A stretch of DNA of 64,000 bases from an uncultured Clostridia bacterium (GTDB taxonomy: Bacteria > Bacillota > Clostridia > Christensenellales > Borkfalkiaceae): contig CAKQQQ010000005.1 of assembly GCA_934271065.1 (NCBI GenBank), positions 84,379-148,378 on the forward strand, written 5' to 3'. The notes under the pieces were generated by a model. That model worked only from the letters and a program-made list of their open reading frames with translations, had not been told where the DNA came from and ran no database searches. The translations under genes and the position numbers were made by a program. Shown in pieces: positions 16,266 through 26,435 of this stretch. Position 1 is the first letter of the stretch, and each line of letters starts with the position of its first letter.

Positions 16266-18212
16266 TCAGCCTATGAGAAGTTCTATTTTGTTAAATACGG
16301 CACTACCCGTTCCGCCGTAATCCAAATTAAGAACAATATATCTGAATTTCATGCTCGTATGATGAGTCTCCGTAAGAGCCGACATATCGCTGTAATATAT
16401 CGTTATCTCGTGCAATCCGTCTCTTTCGACAGGCACGGTATACAGCAAACCGTTTCCCGCTCCGTCTTTTAAGTTTACCGCTATACTCGTAACGTTCGTA
16501 GTATTGACCGAAAAGCGAATTGCGTACGTATTCTGATAGTTAACCCATTTATCGTTAGTATATTGAATATCTTTTTTAGCGTCGGTAGCCGTGCCCGTGC
16601 CGTCTTTTATCGTAATGCCGTTATTCCATTTCTGCGTGCCGTTTCCCGAAAAATCGGCGGCAAAAGCCGCTTTCTGCGAACCGTTGGCGGCGGTATAAAA
16701 CTCCATATCGTCAAACACGAACTGATGGGCGTTGGTTTGCGGATAGACGCCTTTACAAGTAATTTTTAAGGTGTCGATTTTCGATTTATCTATCGGTTTA
16801 TCGCTACCGTTTACAGCCTTCATTGCGGCAAAATCGCAAACCATAACCGACGAGTTGTTGTCTTTGAAAAACTCTTTCGTAGCCTGATAATAGTTGCCTT
16901 CCGAACCTATCGTAACGGTTAAAGTCGCAACTACGCCGACGGCGTCTTTCGAATTGTTGAACACGGCGGAAGCAATTTTCATTCTGAATCCGTTTACCGC
17001 CGAAAAATCGGTTTTAGAAAAATCGTATTCCGCCGCTTCGAGCGTGTATTCGTTCACGCCGAACGAAGCGGGATCGTATACTTTAAGCCCTGTTTTCGAT
17101 ACGGACTTGGTAAGATCTCTGTTTTCGTTGACGTCGTAAACGAGTTTCCATTTATTTGCGTCGGACGCATTGTCGAAAGTTTCGAAGGGCGTATCCGTAA
17201 CGATACGTTTTTTGGGCATTTCAGCCACCTTGCTTCGCGTATCCGTCAGATATTCGCCGCCCGCGCCGATTGTGATATCGTCTATTAAAACCGACGACGT
17301 TTTCGTCGAAGACGCGGGATGATAATAAAACCACAGACGAACGATACCCGTAGGATCCCATACTCCGTCGCCGCCGCCCGCGTCTTCGAACGCGGCAAAC
17401 GGAATAGTAACGTAACACGGATCTACGGCGTTGAGCGTCACAGCCGCGGTCCATCTCTGATACCCGCGTTTACCTAACGAAACGGTAAATTTCCCGCCGC
17501 TGCCGTCGCTTAAAAGCCAGAATTTTATTCCGTCCGCGCCGCCCCAGTTTTTCTTGTCCGGCGGGTTTATCGACTGAACGACAGCCCAGCCTTTACCCGA
17601 ACGGTTATACGTAAGTTTCATAGCGGTGCTTCCGCCTACGCCTTCGCCTTTTGCAAGAGTGGGAATAAAATCGTCGCCGCCGGTGTGTCTGGTAAACCGT
17701 TCGCCGAGCGCATAGTCGTCCGAAAACTCTTCAAAATCGTAAATCGTTCTCACTTTCGTAACGTCGGGGACGGGAGTTTCGTGTTTTTCCTGCGTAAAAA
17801 ACACCGTGCTTCTGTAAGAAAGGGCTCTATCCGCTCCGTTCGCGTCTTTTTTCATCGCGTATATCCGAACGTAATATTTAGTGGAATATTTCAGCGTCGC
17901 GCTGACGGTAACGTTCGTAATAACCGACGTTTCTTCGGCGCAAATCTCCGTAAAATCGGCGTTTTCGGATAAAGTAACGAGATATTTTTCGGCGTTTTTT
18001 TCTTCCGTCCATACGATACGCGGGTTTATATCCGACGTAACCGAATTCGCTTGCGGCGCGGTTATTTCAAATTCGCCGAGCGGGACGTTCCGATGCTCGA
18101 CTTCCGCGCCTTGCGGAAGAGACGGCGGATCGGTTCGTTTTTTACACGCCGTTACCGATAAGGACAGCATCGTTACCGCCGCAAGCAAAAAAGCAATCAA
18201 TCTTTTCTTCAT
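16266..18212 (-). CDS. Lipoprotein with fibronectin-III-like and carbohydrate-binding-like domains
   Basis: A 648-aa exported protein with lipobox SVTAC (Cys at about residue 23). Residues 50-145 read as a fibronectin III-like domain with the fold's typical YLVTLSENADF and YYVRIYAMKK strands. Residues 155-330 form a CBM11/CIA30-like jelly roll starting TIYDFEEFSDD and ending SSVLIDDITIG. A second such module spans about 345-515, and a third, shorter one ends the protein. No glycosidase motif is seen, so it is probably a cell-surface glycan-binding partner for the neighbouring GH5-like lipoprotein. It starts three bases after that gene's stop, within the same operon. Confidence 0.78.
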   Translation of the reverse strand: MKKRLIAFLLAAVTMLSLSVTACKKRTDPPSLPQGAEVEHRNVPLGEFEITAPQANSVTSDINPRIVWTEEKNAEKYLVTLSENADFTEICAEETSVITNVTVSATLKYSTKYYVRIYAMKKDANGADRALSYRSTVFFTQEKHETPVPDVTKVRTIYDFEEFSDDYALGERFTRHTGGDDFIPTLAKGEGVGGSTAMKLTYNRSGKGWAVVQSINPPDKKNWGGADGIKFWLLSDGSGGKFTVSLGKRGYQRWTAAVTLNAVDPCYVTIPFAAFEDAGGGDGVWDPTGIVRLWFYYHPASSTKTSSVLIDDITIGAGGEYLTDTRSKVAEMPKKRIVTDTPFETFDNASDANKWKLVYDVNENRDLTKSVSKTGLKVYDPASFGVNEYTLEAAEYDFSKTDFSAVNGFRMKIASAVFNNSKDAVGVVATLTVTIGSEGNYYQATKEFFKDNNSSVMVCDFAAMKAVNGSDKPIDKSKIDTLKITCKGVYPQTNAHQFVFDDMEFYTAANGSQKAAFAADFSGNGTQKWNNGITIKDGTGTATDAKKDIQYTNDKWVNYQNTYAIRFSVNTTNVTSIAVNLKDGAGNGLLYTVPVERDGLHEITIYYSDMSALTETHHTSMKFRYIVLNLDYGGTGSAVFNKIELLIG

Positions 18213-18215
18213 CTT

Positions 18216-20813
18216 TTATTCCCCCGTTCTGTTTATAATTAAAGCCACGTCGCACGACCAGCCGTCCAACGCGATCGTCAGGTTGCCGTTTTCCGCCTGA
18301 CAGGAAAACGTTTTTAAGATAACTCCGTTTTGGGTATCGAATACCGTAACGCCGTATTTTCCGCCGTATCCGCCCTTAAAGGTTACCTGCATATCGCCGA
18401 GATTGCCGGGAATAAGGTTGGAATAGTTATACGAAGTATCCGTAAGATAGGCGTATACCGACTCTTTACCGAAATAGCCTGCCACCCATACTCTCGAAGC
18501 GTTTTGACCGTCGATTACGTAATTTTCGGAAGTGAGCGTGTCGAGAGTAACGTAGTCGTTGCCGAATAACTTAAACATTTCCGCAGCGTTCGAATAGTTA
18601 GAATACTGGTTGTATTTATTTACGCATTCTTCCCAAAAAGTCATCGCGCCCGCCGCGCCGCCGCCCATTCCGCAGGTAAATGCGGTTTGTTTGTTCAGCA
18701 TTCCGTAAGGATCTTTGTCGTGGTTATACGCTTCCGAAGTGCCGCTCGCACCCGTTTCGCCTATCAACGCGGGTTTTCCGAATCTTTTCCACACCGAATA
18801 ACACTCGTTCGCAAGCGCAACGGCATAGTTGCCCTTACTGTAATACCAATGGAAACTTACGAAATCAACCGATTTTGCCGAATACACGGCGTCGGAATGG
18901 TCGTTGCCGGAACTTATAGACACAAGGTGACGATAAGGATCGACGGAATGCATATAATCGCCTATTTCGTCAGCCCAGTCACGCGCTTGTTCCTGTGTAA
19001 TTTCAACTCCGTACCAAGTGCTGTCCATTCCTATTTCGTTCATAAGTTCCCAGTTGAGAATATTGCGCGAATACCCGTAACGGGCGACGTAATAACGATA
19101 TAGTTTTTTGGTGTCTTCTATCGCGCGCCTGTCGGTAAAATATTCCCACGGCTCGTCTAAATATCCGCCGTTGAGTTTGTTATACGGGTTAGTATCCCAG
19201 CGGTGAGAAAGCGTAGCGTCGGCGTTATCTTTTCTGAACGCCGAAATCGCCTGCATAGGTATTTGCAGATATAGTCCGTTCTCTTCGGCAAGAGATACGA
19301 CCCTGTCAAACTGGTAAGATTTGTCTTGCCTTGCGTCGAAATTCAATATTCCGCCCGTGGCGTTCTGAGCGCCGTAAGCGGCGTCTATATCCGTAAGCCA
19401 GGCGCGCGCAAAATTCATTCCCGCCGCTTTCATTTTCGGAAAATACACGTCGTAAAGCGTTGAACCGAGCGCCACGTCCTGACTGTAACAAACGTTCATT
19501 CCTATGGGCATATACGGCGTGCCGTCTTCGAAAACGAAATTTCTTTTCTTCGTTTGCTCAACGGTTATTACGCCTTTATTTTTGCTCGCGTCGGGATTTT
19601 CCGAAACGGTAACCGACGAAACATAAGAGAATTTTTCTTTTCCGTTTTTCTTGCCGACTACTCTGTACAACCACTCGCCGCTTTCGGTAAAGCGGAAACG
19701 AATTTTGTAATTGTCGTTGCCCGTAGCGGTAATCGTTTCTTTGCCGAACAGATCTCCGCTGACGTACTTTTTCAAAGGTTCGGCTATGAAATCGGATAAA
19801 ACGGCGGTTTTAATAGGCATATCCGACCAGAAAAATTCTGCGGCAGATACGAATAAATCGCCGGTTGCGGTATATCTTTCAGCCCCCGCGCTGCCCGCGG
19901 CAACGCTGTTGTTCGGCTGAATTCTTACCGAATAAATACTCGTAAGCGGGAGCGGATTGTAAACGTTAGCGTGAACGAAATCGGTTTTATCGGCGTTTGC
20001 AAGACAATCGATTTCTTGTTCTTCTCCGTTTTTATCTAATACGGGATTGCCCTTTTTGTCCTTTTTTACAACCTTTTCCGTTTCCGCGCCGTAATAAAAG
20101 GTATATTTGGTCCACTCGTCGGATAATTGCGGAAGTTTAGCGTAAGCCTGATCGTCCTTTCCGTAAAAATACAGGAACAAGCCGTCCGTTTTTAAGTTTT
20201 TGCCTGCCTTTAACCATATCGAAACGGTATCGTTGTCAAGACCTATACCCGATTTTCCTATAACCGCTCCGCCGCTTCCGCTCTGCGCGGGATTGGTAAG
20301 GCTGAACGATATTTTCGCAACAGGCGCTAAATTGCCGTCTTTTTCTTCCAGAACGCCGTTTATTTTTGCGTTGCCCTGCGCGAAATACCGTCCCTTCGAC
20401 GTCATATCGTATTCGGCGTTCAAATCGTATTCTTCAAACTTTCTTTCGTAGCCCTTATGCCAGAACGCGGGCATCGTGTAAAGACTGCCGGAAGGCGAAA
20501 CGAACTGCCCGTATATATCCGACTCGGAAGGATCGTATACGTTCACGCCCTTGATATTGCCTATAACGTTGAGTTCGAATTTTTCGTTGGCAACGCGCGA
20601 AGAACTCTCGTCTTCGGATACGGTCGTTACGTTATAATCGGCGTCTTCCGCGCCGGTTATCTGATTTTTAACGGCAGACCTTATCGTCTCGACAGTCTTT
20701 TGCGCATAATTTTTACCCACGTCGACCGCGCCTTGCTTCGGCGAACTTACCGAGCAGGAGCATATACACAACGCCAATAATAAACTAAAAACCGCACTTA
20801 TTCTTTTTTTCAT
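18216..20813 (-). CDS. Cell-surface glycoside hydrolase, clan GH-A (GH5-like), lipoprotein
   Basis: An 865-aa lipoprotein (CICSCSV, Cys at about residue 20). The N-terminal ~400 residues contain a jelly-roll module and a DUF5060-like beta domain with the pattern KIRFRFTESGEWLYRVVG. The (beta/alpha)8 domain begins near residue 425 at the family-typical FVFEDGTPYMPIGMNVCYS. Clan GH-A catalytic residues are visible: acid/base in NWELMNEIG and nucleophile in ALIGETGASG. It should cut beta-linked polysaccharide outside the cell, but the exact linkage cannot be assigned. An AAGGTGGG site precedes the ATG. The gene lies 34 bp after the permease gene in a transporter operon. Confidence 0.82.
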   Translation of the reverse strand: MKKRISAVFSLLLALCICSCSVSSPKQGAVDVGKNYAQKTVETIRSAVKNQITGAEDADYNVTTVSEDESSSRVANEKFELNVIGNIKGVNVYDPSESDIYGQFVSPSGSLYTMPAFWHKGYERKFEEYDLNAEYDMTSKGRYFAQGNAKINGVLEEKDGNLAPVAKISFSLTNPAQSGSGGAVIGKSGIGLDNDTVSIWLKAGKNLKTDGLFLYFYGKDDQAYAKLPQLSDEWTKYTFYYGAETEKVVKKDKKGNPVLDKNGEEQEIDCLANADKTDFVHANVYNPLPLTSIYSVRIQPNNSVAAGSAGAERYTATGDLFVSAAEFFWSDMPIKTAVLSDFIAEPLKKYVSGDLFGKETITATGNDNYKIRFRFTESGEWLYRVVGKKNGKEKFSYVSSVTVSENPDASKNKGVITVEQTKKRNFVFEDGTPYMPIGMNVCYSQDVALGSTLYDVYFPKMKAAGMNFARAWLTDIDAAYGAQNATGGILNFDARQDKSYQFDRVVSLAEENGLYLQIPMQAISAFRKDNADATLSHRWDTNPYNKLNGGYLDEPWEYFTDRRAIEDTKKLYRYYVARYGYSRNILNWELMNEIGMDSTWYGVEITQEQARDWADEIGDYMHSVDPYRHLVSISSGNDHSDAVYSAKSVDFVSFHWYYSKGNYAVALANECYSVWKRFGKPALIGETGASGTSEAYNHDKDPYGMLNKQTAFTCGMGGGAAGAMTFWEECVNKYNQYSNYSNAAEMFKLFGNDYVTLDTLTSENYVIDGQNASRVWVAGYFGKESVYAYLTDTSYNYSNLIPGNLGDMQVTFKGGYGGKYGVTVFDTQNGVILKTFSCQAENGNLTIALDGWSCDVALIINRTGE

Positions 20814-20826
20814 GTTTTCCCACCTT

Positions 20827-20862
20827 ATTTTATTTCAAATCCGCATTTTATTTCAAATCCGC
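20827..20862 (-). repeat. 18-bp tandem duplication of the permease gene's end
   Basis: The 18-bp unit ATTTTATTTCAAATCCGC occurs at 20827-20844 and again at 20845-20862. The second copy holds the last codons (A-D-L-K) and TAA of the permease gene. The first lies beyond the stop and repeats them in frame. Confidence 0.85.
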
Positions 20863-21699
20863 CACGACGACGTATTTGTTCATAGTATTTTGTAAAAAAG
20901 TAAACAATATGATGATCGGCACGATAGCGATTACCAGAGCCGAATAAAGTTGTAGTCTTCCGACTTCCGACAGACTGTCGTTCGTCTGGAACTTCAATAA
21001 CGTGAGCGGAACGGTAAACATTTCCGGATCGCGCAGATAAACCATCGGACCGTAACTGTTTTTCCAGTTGCCTAAAAACGTGTTCAGCGCGACCAGACAC
21101 AAAACGGGAACTAACTGCGGCAGAAGTATTTTTGCCCATATCTTAAACGCATTGCAACCGTCCAACTTTGCCGCTTCGTCCATCTCCTTCGGCACGCTTC
21201 TCATAAACGACATTATAAATAACACGCTCGTCGCCGCGCCGAAAAAGCCGGGAACAATCAACGGAAAATAAGTATAAAGCCATCCGAGCGACTTAAAGAA
21301 CAAGAATTTCGGTATCGACGTTACCTGCGCGGGAAGAAACATCGTGCTTAACATACATATGAAAACCGCATATCTTCCCTTAAAACGGAAACGCGAAAGT
21401 CCGTATGCCACGAACGAACTTACGAAAATATTTTGTATCACCGCAACGGAAGCAAGCATAACGCTGTTAAATATGCTTCTGTAAAACTTTTTCTCTATAA
21501 GAACGGTGACGTATCTTTTCCATTGAGGCGAAGCGGAAAAAAACGGTTGTCCCGCGCTGTAAAACTCTTCTCTAGTGAGAAGCGACGTCGAGATCAGCCA
21601 CAAAAACGGGAACACGATAATCATCGCGAGTATTATCGTAATTATTTTGAATATTACCGACGAAACCGCAGGTTTTTTACCCCAAAATGCCTTTTTCAT
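20848..21699 (-). CDS. ABC sugar importer, permease (MalG type)
   Basis: A 283-aa inner-membrane subunit with six predicted membrane segments. The coupling-helix EAA motif is visible as DEAAKLDGCNAFKIWAKILL (about residues 185-204). This is typical of the MalG/UgpE class in CUT1 carbohydrate importers. It works with the MalF-type permease starting upstream and the binding protein beyond it. No ATPase gene is in the operon, so a shared MsmX-like ATPase elsewhere is likely. It lies eight bases after the preceding permease gene. Confidence 0.92.
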   Translation of the reverse strand: MKKAFWGKKPAVSSVIFKIITIILAMIIVFPFLWLISTSLLTREEFYSAGQPFFSASPQWKRYVTVLIEKKFYRSIFNSVMLASVAVIQNIFVSSFVAYGLSRFRFKGRYAVFICMLSTMFLPAQVTSIPKFLFFKSLGWLYTYFPLIVPGFFGAATSVLFIMSFMRSVPKEMDEAAKLDGCNAFKIWAKILLPQLVPVLCLVALNTFLGNWKNSYGPMVYLRDPEMFTVPLTLLKFQTNDSLSEVGRLQLYSALVIAIVPIIILFTFLQNTMNKYVVVADLK

Positions 21700-21707
21700 A
21701 TTTTCTC

Positions 21708-22652
21708 CTAATCGTCAAGGCTGTAAAATCCCGTTTTCTGAACGAATACGAGCAGCCCCGAACTCGCAACGAGCGAAATAAAGAAAATCGTCCACCCGAT
21801 CGCGCTACCCATACCGAATTCTCCGTCGACAAAACTTTTGTTATAAAGATAAAACACCAGCGTTGCCAGCGAATTTCCCCTACCCATAGCGCCGTCGCCG
21901 GCACCGACGATAGAAGATAATCCCACGGCAAGGTCGAAGACCTGTAATCCGAAAACGAGCCCCATGATAATCTGGTATACGATTACTCCCGACATAAGCG
22001 GTATGCAAATACGAATCAATAGCGTCATATTGCCCGCGCCGTCGATTTTCGCCGCTTCGTAGATATGCTCGTCTATGTTTTTAACTCCCGATAAGTACGT
22101 CATCATAGCGCCGCCGACTCCCCAGAAGCACAGCAAAACCATTACCCAAACCGCCTGCCCGGGAGTTGCGAGCCATGATTGATTCGGAAGCGAAAATGCC
22201 GCTAAAATTCTGTTTATAAGCGATTGATTTTTTACGCCGAAAATCGAGTCCATCATTATCGCAAACGCCGTGCTTATAGTCATCGTGGGCATATATATAA
22301 GAGTTCGCAAAACAGAATTTACTTTGCTTTTTTTAGCAATGGCCCACGCGACGGTTATACCTACGACGAAATTTATGATTAACGCCATTACGGTATAAAT
22401 CAGAGTGTTTGACAACGCCGCGTAAAACGATTCGCCGTATTTCGTGGACGCGCCGAACAGATTTTTATAATTCTTAAAACCTATCCACTCGGCAGAGCCT
22501 ATTCCGCCGAAACCGTTCCATTCGGTAAACGAAAGATAAAACGAAACCATAAGCGGAATGACGGTAAATCCCGAAAATCCGACGATCCACGGACTTACGA
22601 ATACCCAGCCGAGTTTCCCCTTATGCAAGTCGCCCTTCCTTTTGCTTATCAT
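21708..22652 (-). CDS. ABC sugar importer, permease (MalF type)
   Basis: A 314-aa protein with six membrane segments, the first at about residues 18-40. The EAA coupling motif reads YEAAKIDGAGNMTLLIRICI at about residue 200. This is the MalF/UgpA class partner of the downstream MalG-type permease. Its start overlaps the stop of the binding-protein gene by four bases, so the three importer genes are translationally linked. Confidence 0.92.
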   Translation of the reverse strand: MISKRKGDLHKGKLGWVFVSPWIVGFSGFTVIPLMVSFYLSFTEWNGFGGIGSAEWIGFKNYKNLFGASTKYGESFYAALSNTLIYTVMALIINFVVGITVAWAIAKKSKVNSVLRTLIYMPTMTISTAFAIMMDSIFGVKNQSLINRILAAFSLPNQSWLATPGQAVWVMVLLCFWGVGGAMMTYLSGVKNIDEHIYEAAKIDGAGNMTLLIRICIPLMSGVIVYQIIMGLVFGLQVFDLAVGLSSIVGAGDGAMGRGNSLATLVFYLYNKSFVDGEFGMGSAIGWTIFFISLVASSGLLVFVQKTGFYSLDD

Positions 22653-23965
22653 AAATATTTTGCTCCTTCTGCCATTTTTGCGCAGAATTCTTTACCGCTG
22701 AACGATGCGTCATTGCAAAGTTTACTGAAATAAGTGGAAAAATGGTTGGCAAATTCAGACGACGTAATCGGCGCGACGTATAAATTGTCAAGCCCGATTT
22801 TATACGAAGAATACAACATAGGATCCCATTCGCCGTCGGAATTTTCAGAAACGACGCCGAACGCTTCGGCGTTCACGGGGATATCGGCAATTTTCGCGTA
22901 TTTCAGTTGCTGCTCTTTGGTAAGCATCCATTTGATGATTCTGAAAGCCTTTTCCTGATTTTTGCTGAACGACGGTACAACCAAGGCGTTATAATCGCCG
23001 TATGCGATGTCTTTGGCTTTAATAACCGTTCCGTCCCGAAGCGTTATATCTTCGGCTTTGAACGGAGCGATCGTTGCTATTTTTGTGCCCGACGATTTAT
23101 AATAATCCGTTAAATTGGTAAGCGTGGCGAAATTTCCCCAGCCCGCAAGACATTTTTCGTTGAGTATTGCGTTCTCTACCGAACCGTACGTTCCGCCGCC
23201 GCTTTCGGAATAAGGCACAACCCAACCGCTTCTTACGAATTCCTTGAATTGCTGCGCGGCTTTCCAGCCCGCCTCGTTGTTACAGCCGATTGTCCCGTCC
23301 TGATTTATCATCGGCGCGCCTACGCTGCCGAGAAACATATGCAACGCCTCGTTATGGCTGACGTTAAGGCCCATTAAAATGTTCTGATCCGCGCCTACGC
23401 TTTTCATTAAACCGACGAATTCTTTACCCGTAAACGCTTCCGTTCTGTTATACGGTATTCCGCCTTTAAGGGCGCTTTCGGAAACGTTTTCCCAAATCGT
23501 GGCGTTGATTACGGGAACTCTCGTAACGAGCCCTATCGACATACCTATAACGGCGTCGCCTATCTTCATTTTATCTTTCGCGGACGGCATAATCGATTCG
23601 CGCGTTTCTTTTAACTCTTCCACTTTACTGAAATCGACAAACATTTTTTTGTCTTTTTCCTGTAAATTCAACCTGCTTAATCCCCAGTTGTTAAGAAAAA
23701 TTATATCCGCCGCGCTTTCGCCTATCAGATCGTTTCTCATCGTTGAAAAATGAGTGCCGTATTCTTTGAATTCCCACTCGATTTTTATATCGGGATTATT
23801 CTTCTCGAACTCGGCAGTCCACGCCTTTAAGCGGGGCTCGTCCGCTTCGTTGCTCCAACGCGCGATACGCACGACGTTTGAATCCTTTTTCTTACAACCC
23901 GAAACAGTTCCGCACACCGAAAATAACAGCACGGCGGAAATAATTGCGGCAATAAATTTTTTCAT
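22649..23965 (-). CDS. ABC sugar importer, solute-binding lipoprotein (family 1)
   Basis: A 438-aa extracellular solute-binding protein. The lipobox TVSGCKKK puts the lipid-modified Cys at about residue 24. The early block VVRIARWSNEADEPRLKAWT and the FEKNNPDIKIEWEF stretch are characteristic of family 1 binding proteins. It captures an oligosaccharide and delivers it to the MalF/MalG pair encoded next. An AAAAGGAG site precedes the ATG. The GH1 gene ends only five bases upstream. The ligand is unknown; a beta-linked oligosaccharide is inferred from the neighbouring GH1 and GH5-like enzymes. Confidence 0.9.
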   Translation of the reverse strand: MKKFIAAIISAVLLFSVCGTVSGCKKKDSNVVRIARWSNEADEPRLKAWTAEFEKNNPDIKIEWEFKEYGTHFSTMRNDLIGESAADIIFLNNWGLSRLNLQEKDKKMFVDFSKVEELKETRESIMPSAKDKMKIGDAVIGMSIGLVTRVPVINATIWENVSESALKGGIPYNRTEAFTGKEFVGLMKSVGADQNILMGLNVSHNEALHMFLGSVGAPMINQDGTIGCNNEAGWKAAQQFKEFVRSGWVVPYSESGGGTYGSVENAILNEKCLAGWGNFATLTNLTDYYKSSGTKIATIAPFKAEDITLRDGTVIKAKDIAYGDYNALVVPSFSKNQEKAFRIIKWMLTKEQQLKYAKIADIPVNAEAFGVVSENSDGEWDPMLYSSYKIGLDNLYVAPITSSEFANHFSTYFSKLCNDASFSGKEFCAKMAEGAKYL

Positions 23966-23970
23966 ATCGT

Positions 23971-25329
23971 TTACTCCTTTTCATTATCATATATCAGTTG
24001 TTTATAAAACAAAGCGGAATCTTTAAGCGTTCTTTTTTGCGTGGCGTAATCCACGTAAACTAATCCGAACCGCTCGGAATACCCCTTGCCCCACTCGAAA
24101 TTATCCATCAGCGACCACGCGAAAAATCCGCGTACGTCGGCGCCTTCGGTAATTGCTCTGCGCACGTTTTTAAGATATTTTTTATAAAAATCTATCCTGT
24201 AAGAATCGTGAACAAAACCGTCTTCGCAAATCCAGTCGTTACAGCAAATGCCGTTTTCGGTAATATATACGGGCAATTTATACCTTTCCCACAGCGTTTT
24301 TATGACGAACCATATCGCGCGCGGCGTAACCGACCAGTTGAGCGAATTTTTCATTTTGCCGAGCGGCTGTTTCGCCACTTTGAATCCGCCGTTTCCGTCG
24401 GAAACTATTGCCGAAGCGGAATAACAGTTCTGCGCGATGAAATCCAGCGGCTGAGATATGAGTTTTCTGTCGTCTTCGCTCATGACGGGCATTTTATCGC
24501 CGAACCGCTCGTACATTTCCGGCGGATATTCGCCGAGATATATCGGATCGCACCAGTAGCGCAAACTCATATGCCAGTAATAATCTTCTTTTATCGTAAG
24601 AATCGACTTCGTTGCCGCTTCTATATCTTCTTTCGAATCGGTAAGCGGGAAATCGGCGTCGGTAGACATCGTAATGCTTATTTTTGCGTCGGGAACGGTT
24701 TCTCTTATCGCCTTGACGGCGTAACCGTGCGCGCGGAAAAAGTTGTGCGAAGCACGCAGCCATTCTTTCACGTCGAGTTTAAGCCCCGGAGCGTGCCTAC
24801 CCGAATGATGCCCTGCTGGCAAAAAACTCTGCGGCTCGTTGAACGTTATAAAATATTTAACTCTGTCGCCGTAAGTTTTTGCTATAAAGCGCGCGTATTC
24901 CCCGAAAATTTCAGACACTTCGTCGTTCAGCCAACCGCCTTTGCGATATACCCAGGAAGGCATATCCCAATGAAATAAAGTGATGAACGGCACAATATCG
25001 TTTGCGATAAGTTCGTTTATAAGGTCGTTATAAAATTTAACCCCTTTTTCGTTGGGAATTCCGCTGTCGTCGGGAAAAACGCGCGGCCAGGAAACGGAAA
25101 ACCGATAGGCTTTCAATCCCATTTTTTTCATAATGGCAACGTCTTCTTTATAACGATTTACGTGATCGCACGCAACGTCGCCGTCAGAGCCGTCTAAGAT
25201 ATTACCTTCTCGTCGGCAATAATCGTCCCAGATGCAGTCTCCGCGCCCCTGCCTGTCGCCTTCGATCTGAAACGAAGCGGTAGCCGCGCCGAACAAAAAG
25301 CCTTTAGGAAAAATCAATTCGTTATCCAC
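23971..25329 (-). CDS. Beta-glucosidase, glycoside hydrolase family 1
   Basis: A 452-aa cytoplasmic enzyme that releases terminal sugars from imported beta-linked oligosaccharides or their 6-phosphates. The N-terminal GH1 signature FLFGAATASFQIEG is at residues 11-24, the acid/base motif TFNEP near residue 165, and the nucleophile motif YITENG near residue 352. The SLMDNFEWGKGY aglycone-site block is near residue 405. Full-length for the family. Translation starts at GTG (25329), with GGGAG ten bases before it. The import partner is a non-PTS ABC system, so unphosphorylated substrate is expected. Confidence 0.94.
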   Translation of the reverse strand: MDNELIFPKGFLFGAATASFQIEGDRQGRGDCIWDDYCRREGNILDGSDGDVACDHVNRYKEDVAIMKKMGLKAYRFSVSWPRVFPDDSGIPNEKGVKFYNDLINELIANDIVPFITLFHWDMPSWVYRKGGWLNDEVSEIFGEYARFIAKTYGDRVKYFITFNEPQSFLPAGHHSGRHAPGLKLDVKEWLRASHNFFRAHGYAVKAIRETVPDAKISITMSTDADFPLTDSKEDIEAATKSILTIKEDYYWHMSLRYWCDPIYLGEYPPEMYERFGDKMPVMSEDDRKLISQPLDFIAQNCYSASAIVSDGNGGFKVAKQPLGKMKNSLNWSVTPRAIWFVIKTLWERYKLPVYITENGICCNDWICEDGFVHDSYRIDFYKKYLKNVRRAITEGADVRGFFAWSLMDNFEWGKGYSERFGLVYVDYATQKRTLKDSALFYKQLIYDNEKE

Positions 25330-25347
25330 GTCGTTCGCTCCCGGAAT

Positions 25348-26421
25348 TTAATATTTAACGGGCATGGTACTGCCTGCGTACAACCGTTCGATAAGATTGA
25401 CTATTTTCCGCACCATATCGAGCGTTACGTACGTTTCGCGCCCTTCGCTCAACTTAAAATATAAATCCTTGTAAAATTCTGCCGTACCCACGTCAAACGC
25501 CGTGCCGTCGTATTTCCCGCTTAGTAGGTGTGCGGCAAGATTTTCGCCGCAATATTTCGGATTTCCGTTTTCGTCCTGAAGTATTCCTTCTATCACGGGT
25601 CTTTCGGGATTTTCTCCGTCTACGATATATTTGACTTCGTAATTCGTCGTACTGCATCTGAACGTGCCGCGACTGCCTTGTATTTTCAGGTTATATCCCG
25701 AAAACGCGTCGGTATTGTTAATTTCCACGTCCACGACGGGCTTTCCCGGCGCGGTCAGTATTACCTTGCAATAATCGTCCGAATCGCCGCTTGACATAGG
25801 CGTATGCCGCAAACGCGAAAAAGCCACGCTCCATTCGTCGTCGAAATCAAGAAAGCCAAGCGCCATTCCGAACGGATGCGGTCCGGTATTGAAAGCGTTT
25901 CCCGCCATTTTCTTTTGCAGCGTCTGCCAGTCCCAACGACGCGCGAAAGTGTTATAGCGAATACTTACCTGCAATACGTCGCCTATTTCTTTTTCTTTTA
26001 TAACGCGCAGAGCGTCGCGGTAAAACGGAGCGTAAAAAGTTTGCTGAAACACCGCAAGCGTAACTCCTTTTTCTTTTGCGAGATTAGTAAGAACGTCGCA
26101 TTCGTAACGATCGCGGACGAAAGGCTTTTCGCACAATACGTTAAAACCGTTTTCAAGCAGATTTTTAGTGATTTCGAAGTGCATATTCGAAAAAGATGCG
26201 TTCACCACCAAATCTATATCGCTTTTGTCAAACAATTCCTTATAGTCGGACAGCACTTCGCAGCCTTCGTAACGAGTTTTTGAAATTCTGCGGCGGCGTT
26301 CGTCCGCTTCCACCACGTATTTTACGTTAAAATATTCGTTTTTGTCGGAAATATAATATTTCCCGTGAATATCTTTACCGCTTCTGCCTTGCCCTATTAT
26401 TGCTAAATTTAATTTTTTCAT
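25348..26421 (-). CDS. Gfo/Idh/MocA family oxidoreductase
   Basis: A 357-aa NAD(P)-dependent sugar oxidoreductase. The N-terminal Rossmann fold shows LNLAIIGQGRSGKDIHGKYY, and the family's catalytic-region motif CEKPFVRDRYECD occurs near residue 97. The C-terminal beta domain is complete. The ATG at 26421 is the correct start: it is preceded by GGGAG, and the in-frame extension upstream to 26523 is translated repeat sequence. It is the first gene of operon 1, whose leader contains a full copy of the 280-bp element. Likely substrates are sugars or sugar acids from the imported glycan. Confidence 0.85.
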   Translation of the reverse strand: MKKLNLAIIGQGRSGKDIHGKYYISDKNEYFNVKYVVEADERRRRISKTRYEGCEVLSDYKELFDKSDIDLVVNASFSNMHFEITKNLLENGFNVLCEKPFVRDRYECDVLTNLAKEKGVTLAVFQQTFYAPFYRDALRVIKEKEIGDVLQVSIRYNTFARRWDWQTLQKKMAGNAFNTGPHPFGMALGFLDFDDEWSVAFSRLRHTPMSSGDSDDYCKVILTAPGKPVVDVEINNTDAFSGYNLKIQGSRGTFRCSTTNYEVKYIVDGENPERPVIEGILQDENGNPKYCGENLAAHLLSGKYDGTAFDVGTAEFYKDLYFKLSEGRETYVTLDMVRKIVNLIERLYAGSTMPVKY

Positions 26422-26435
26422 TACTGACTCCCGTT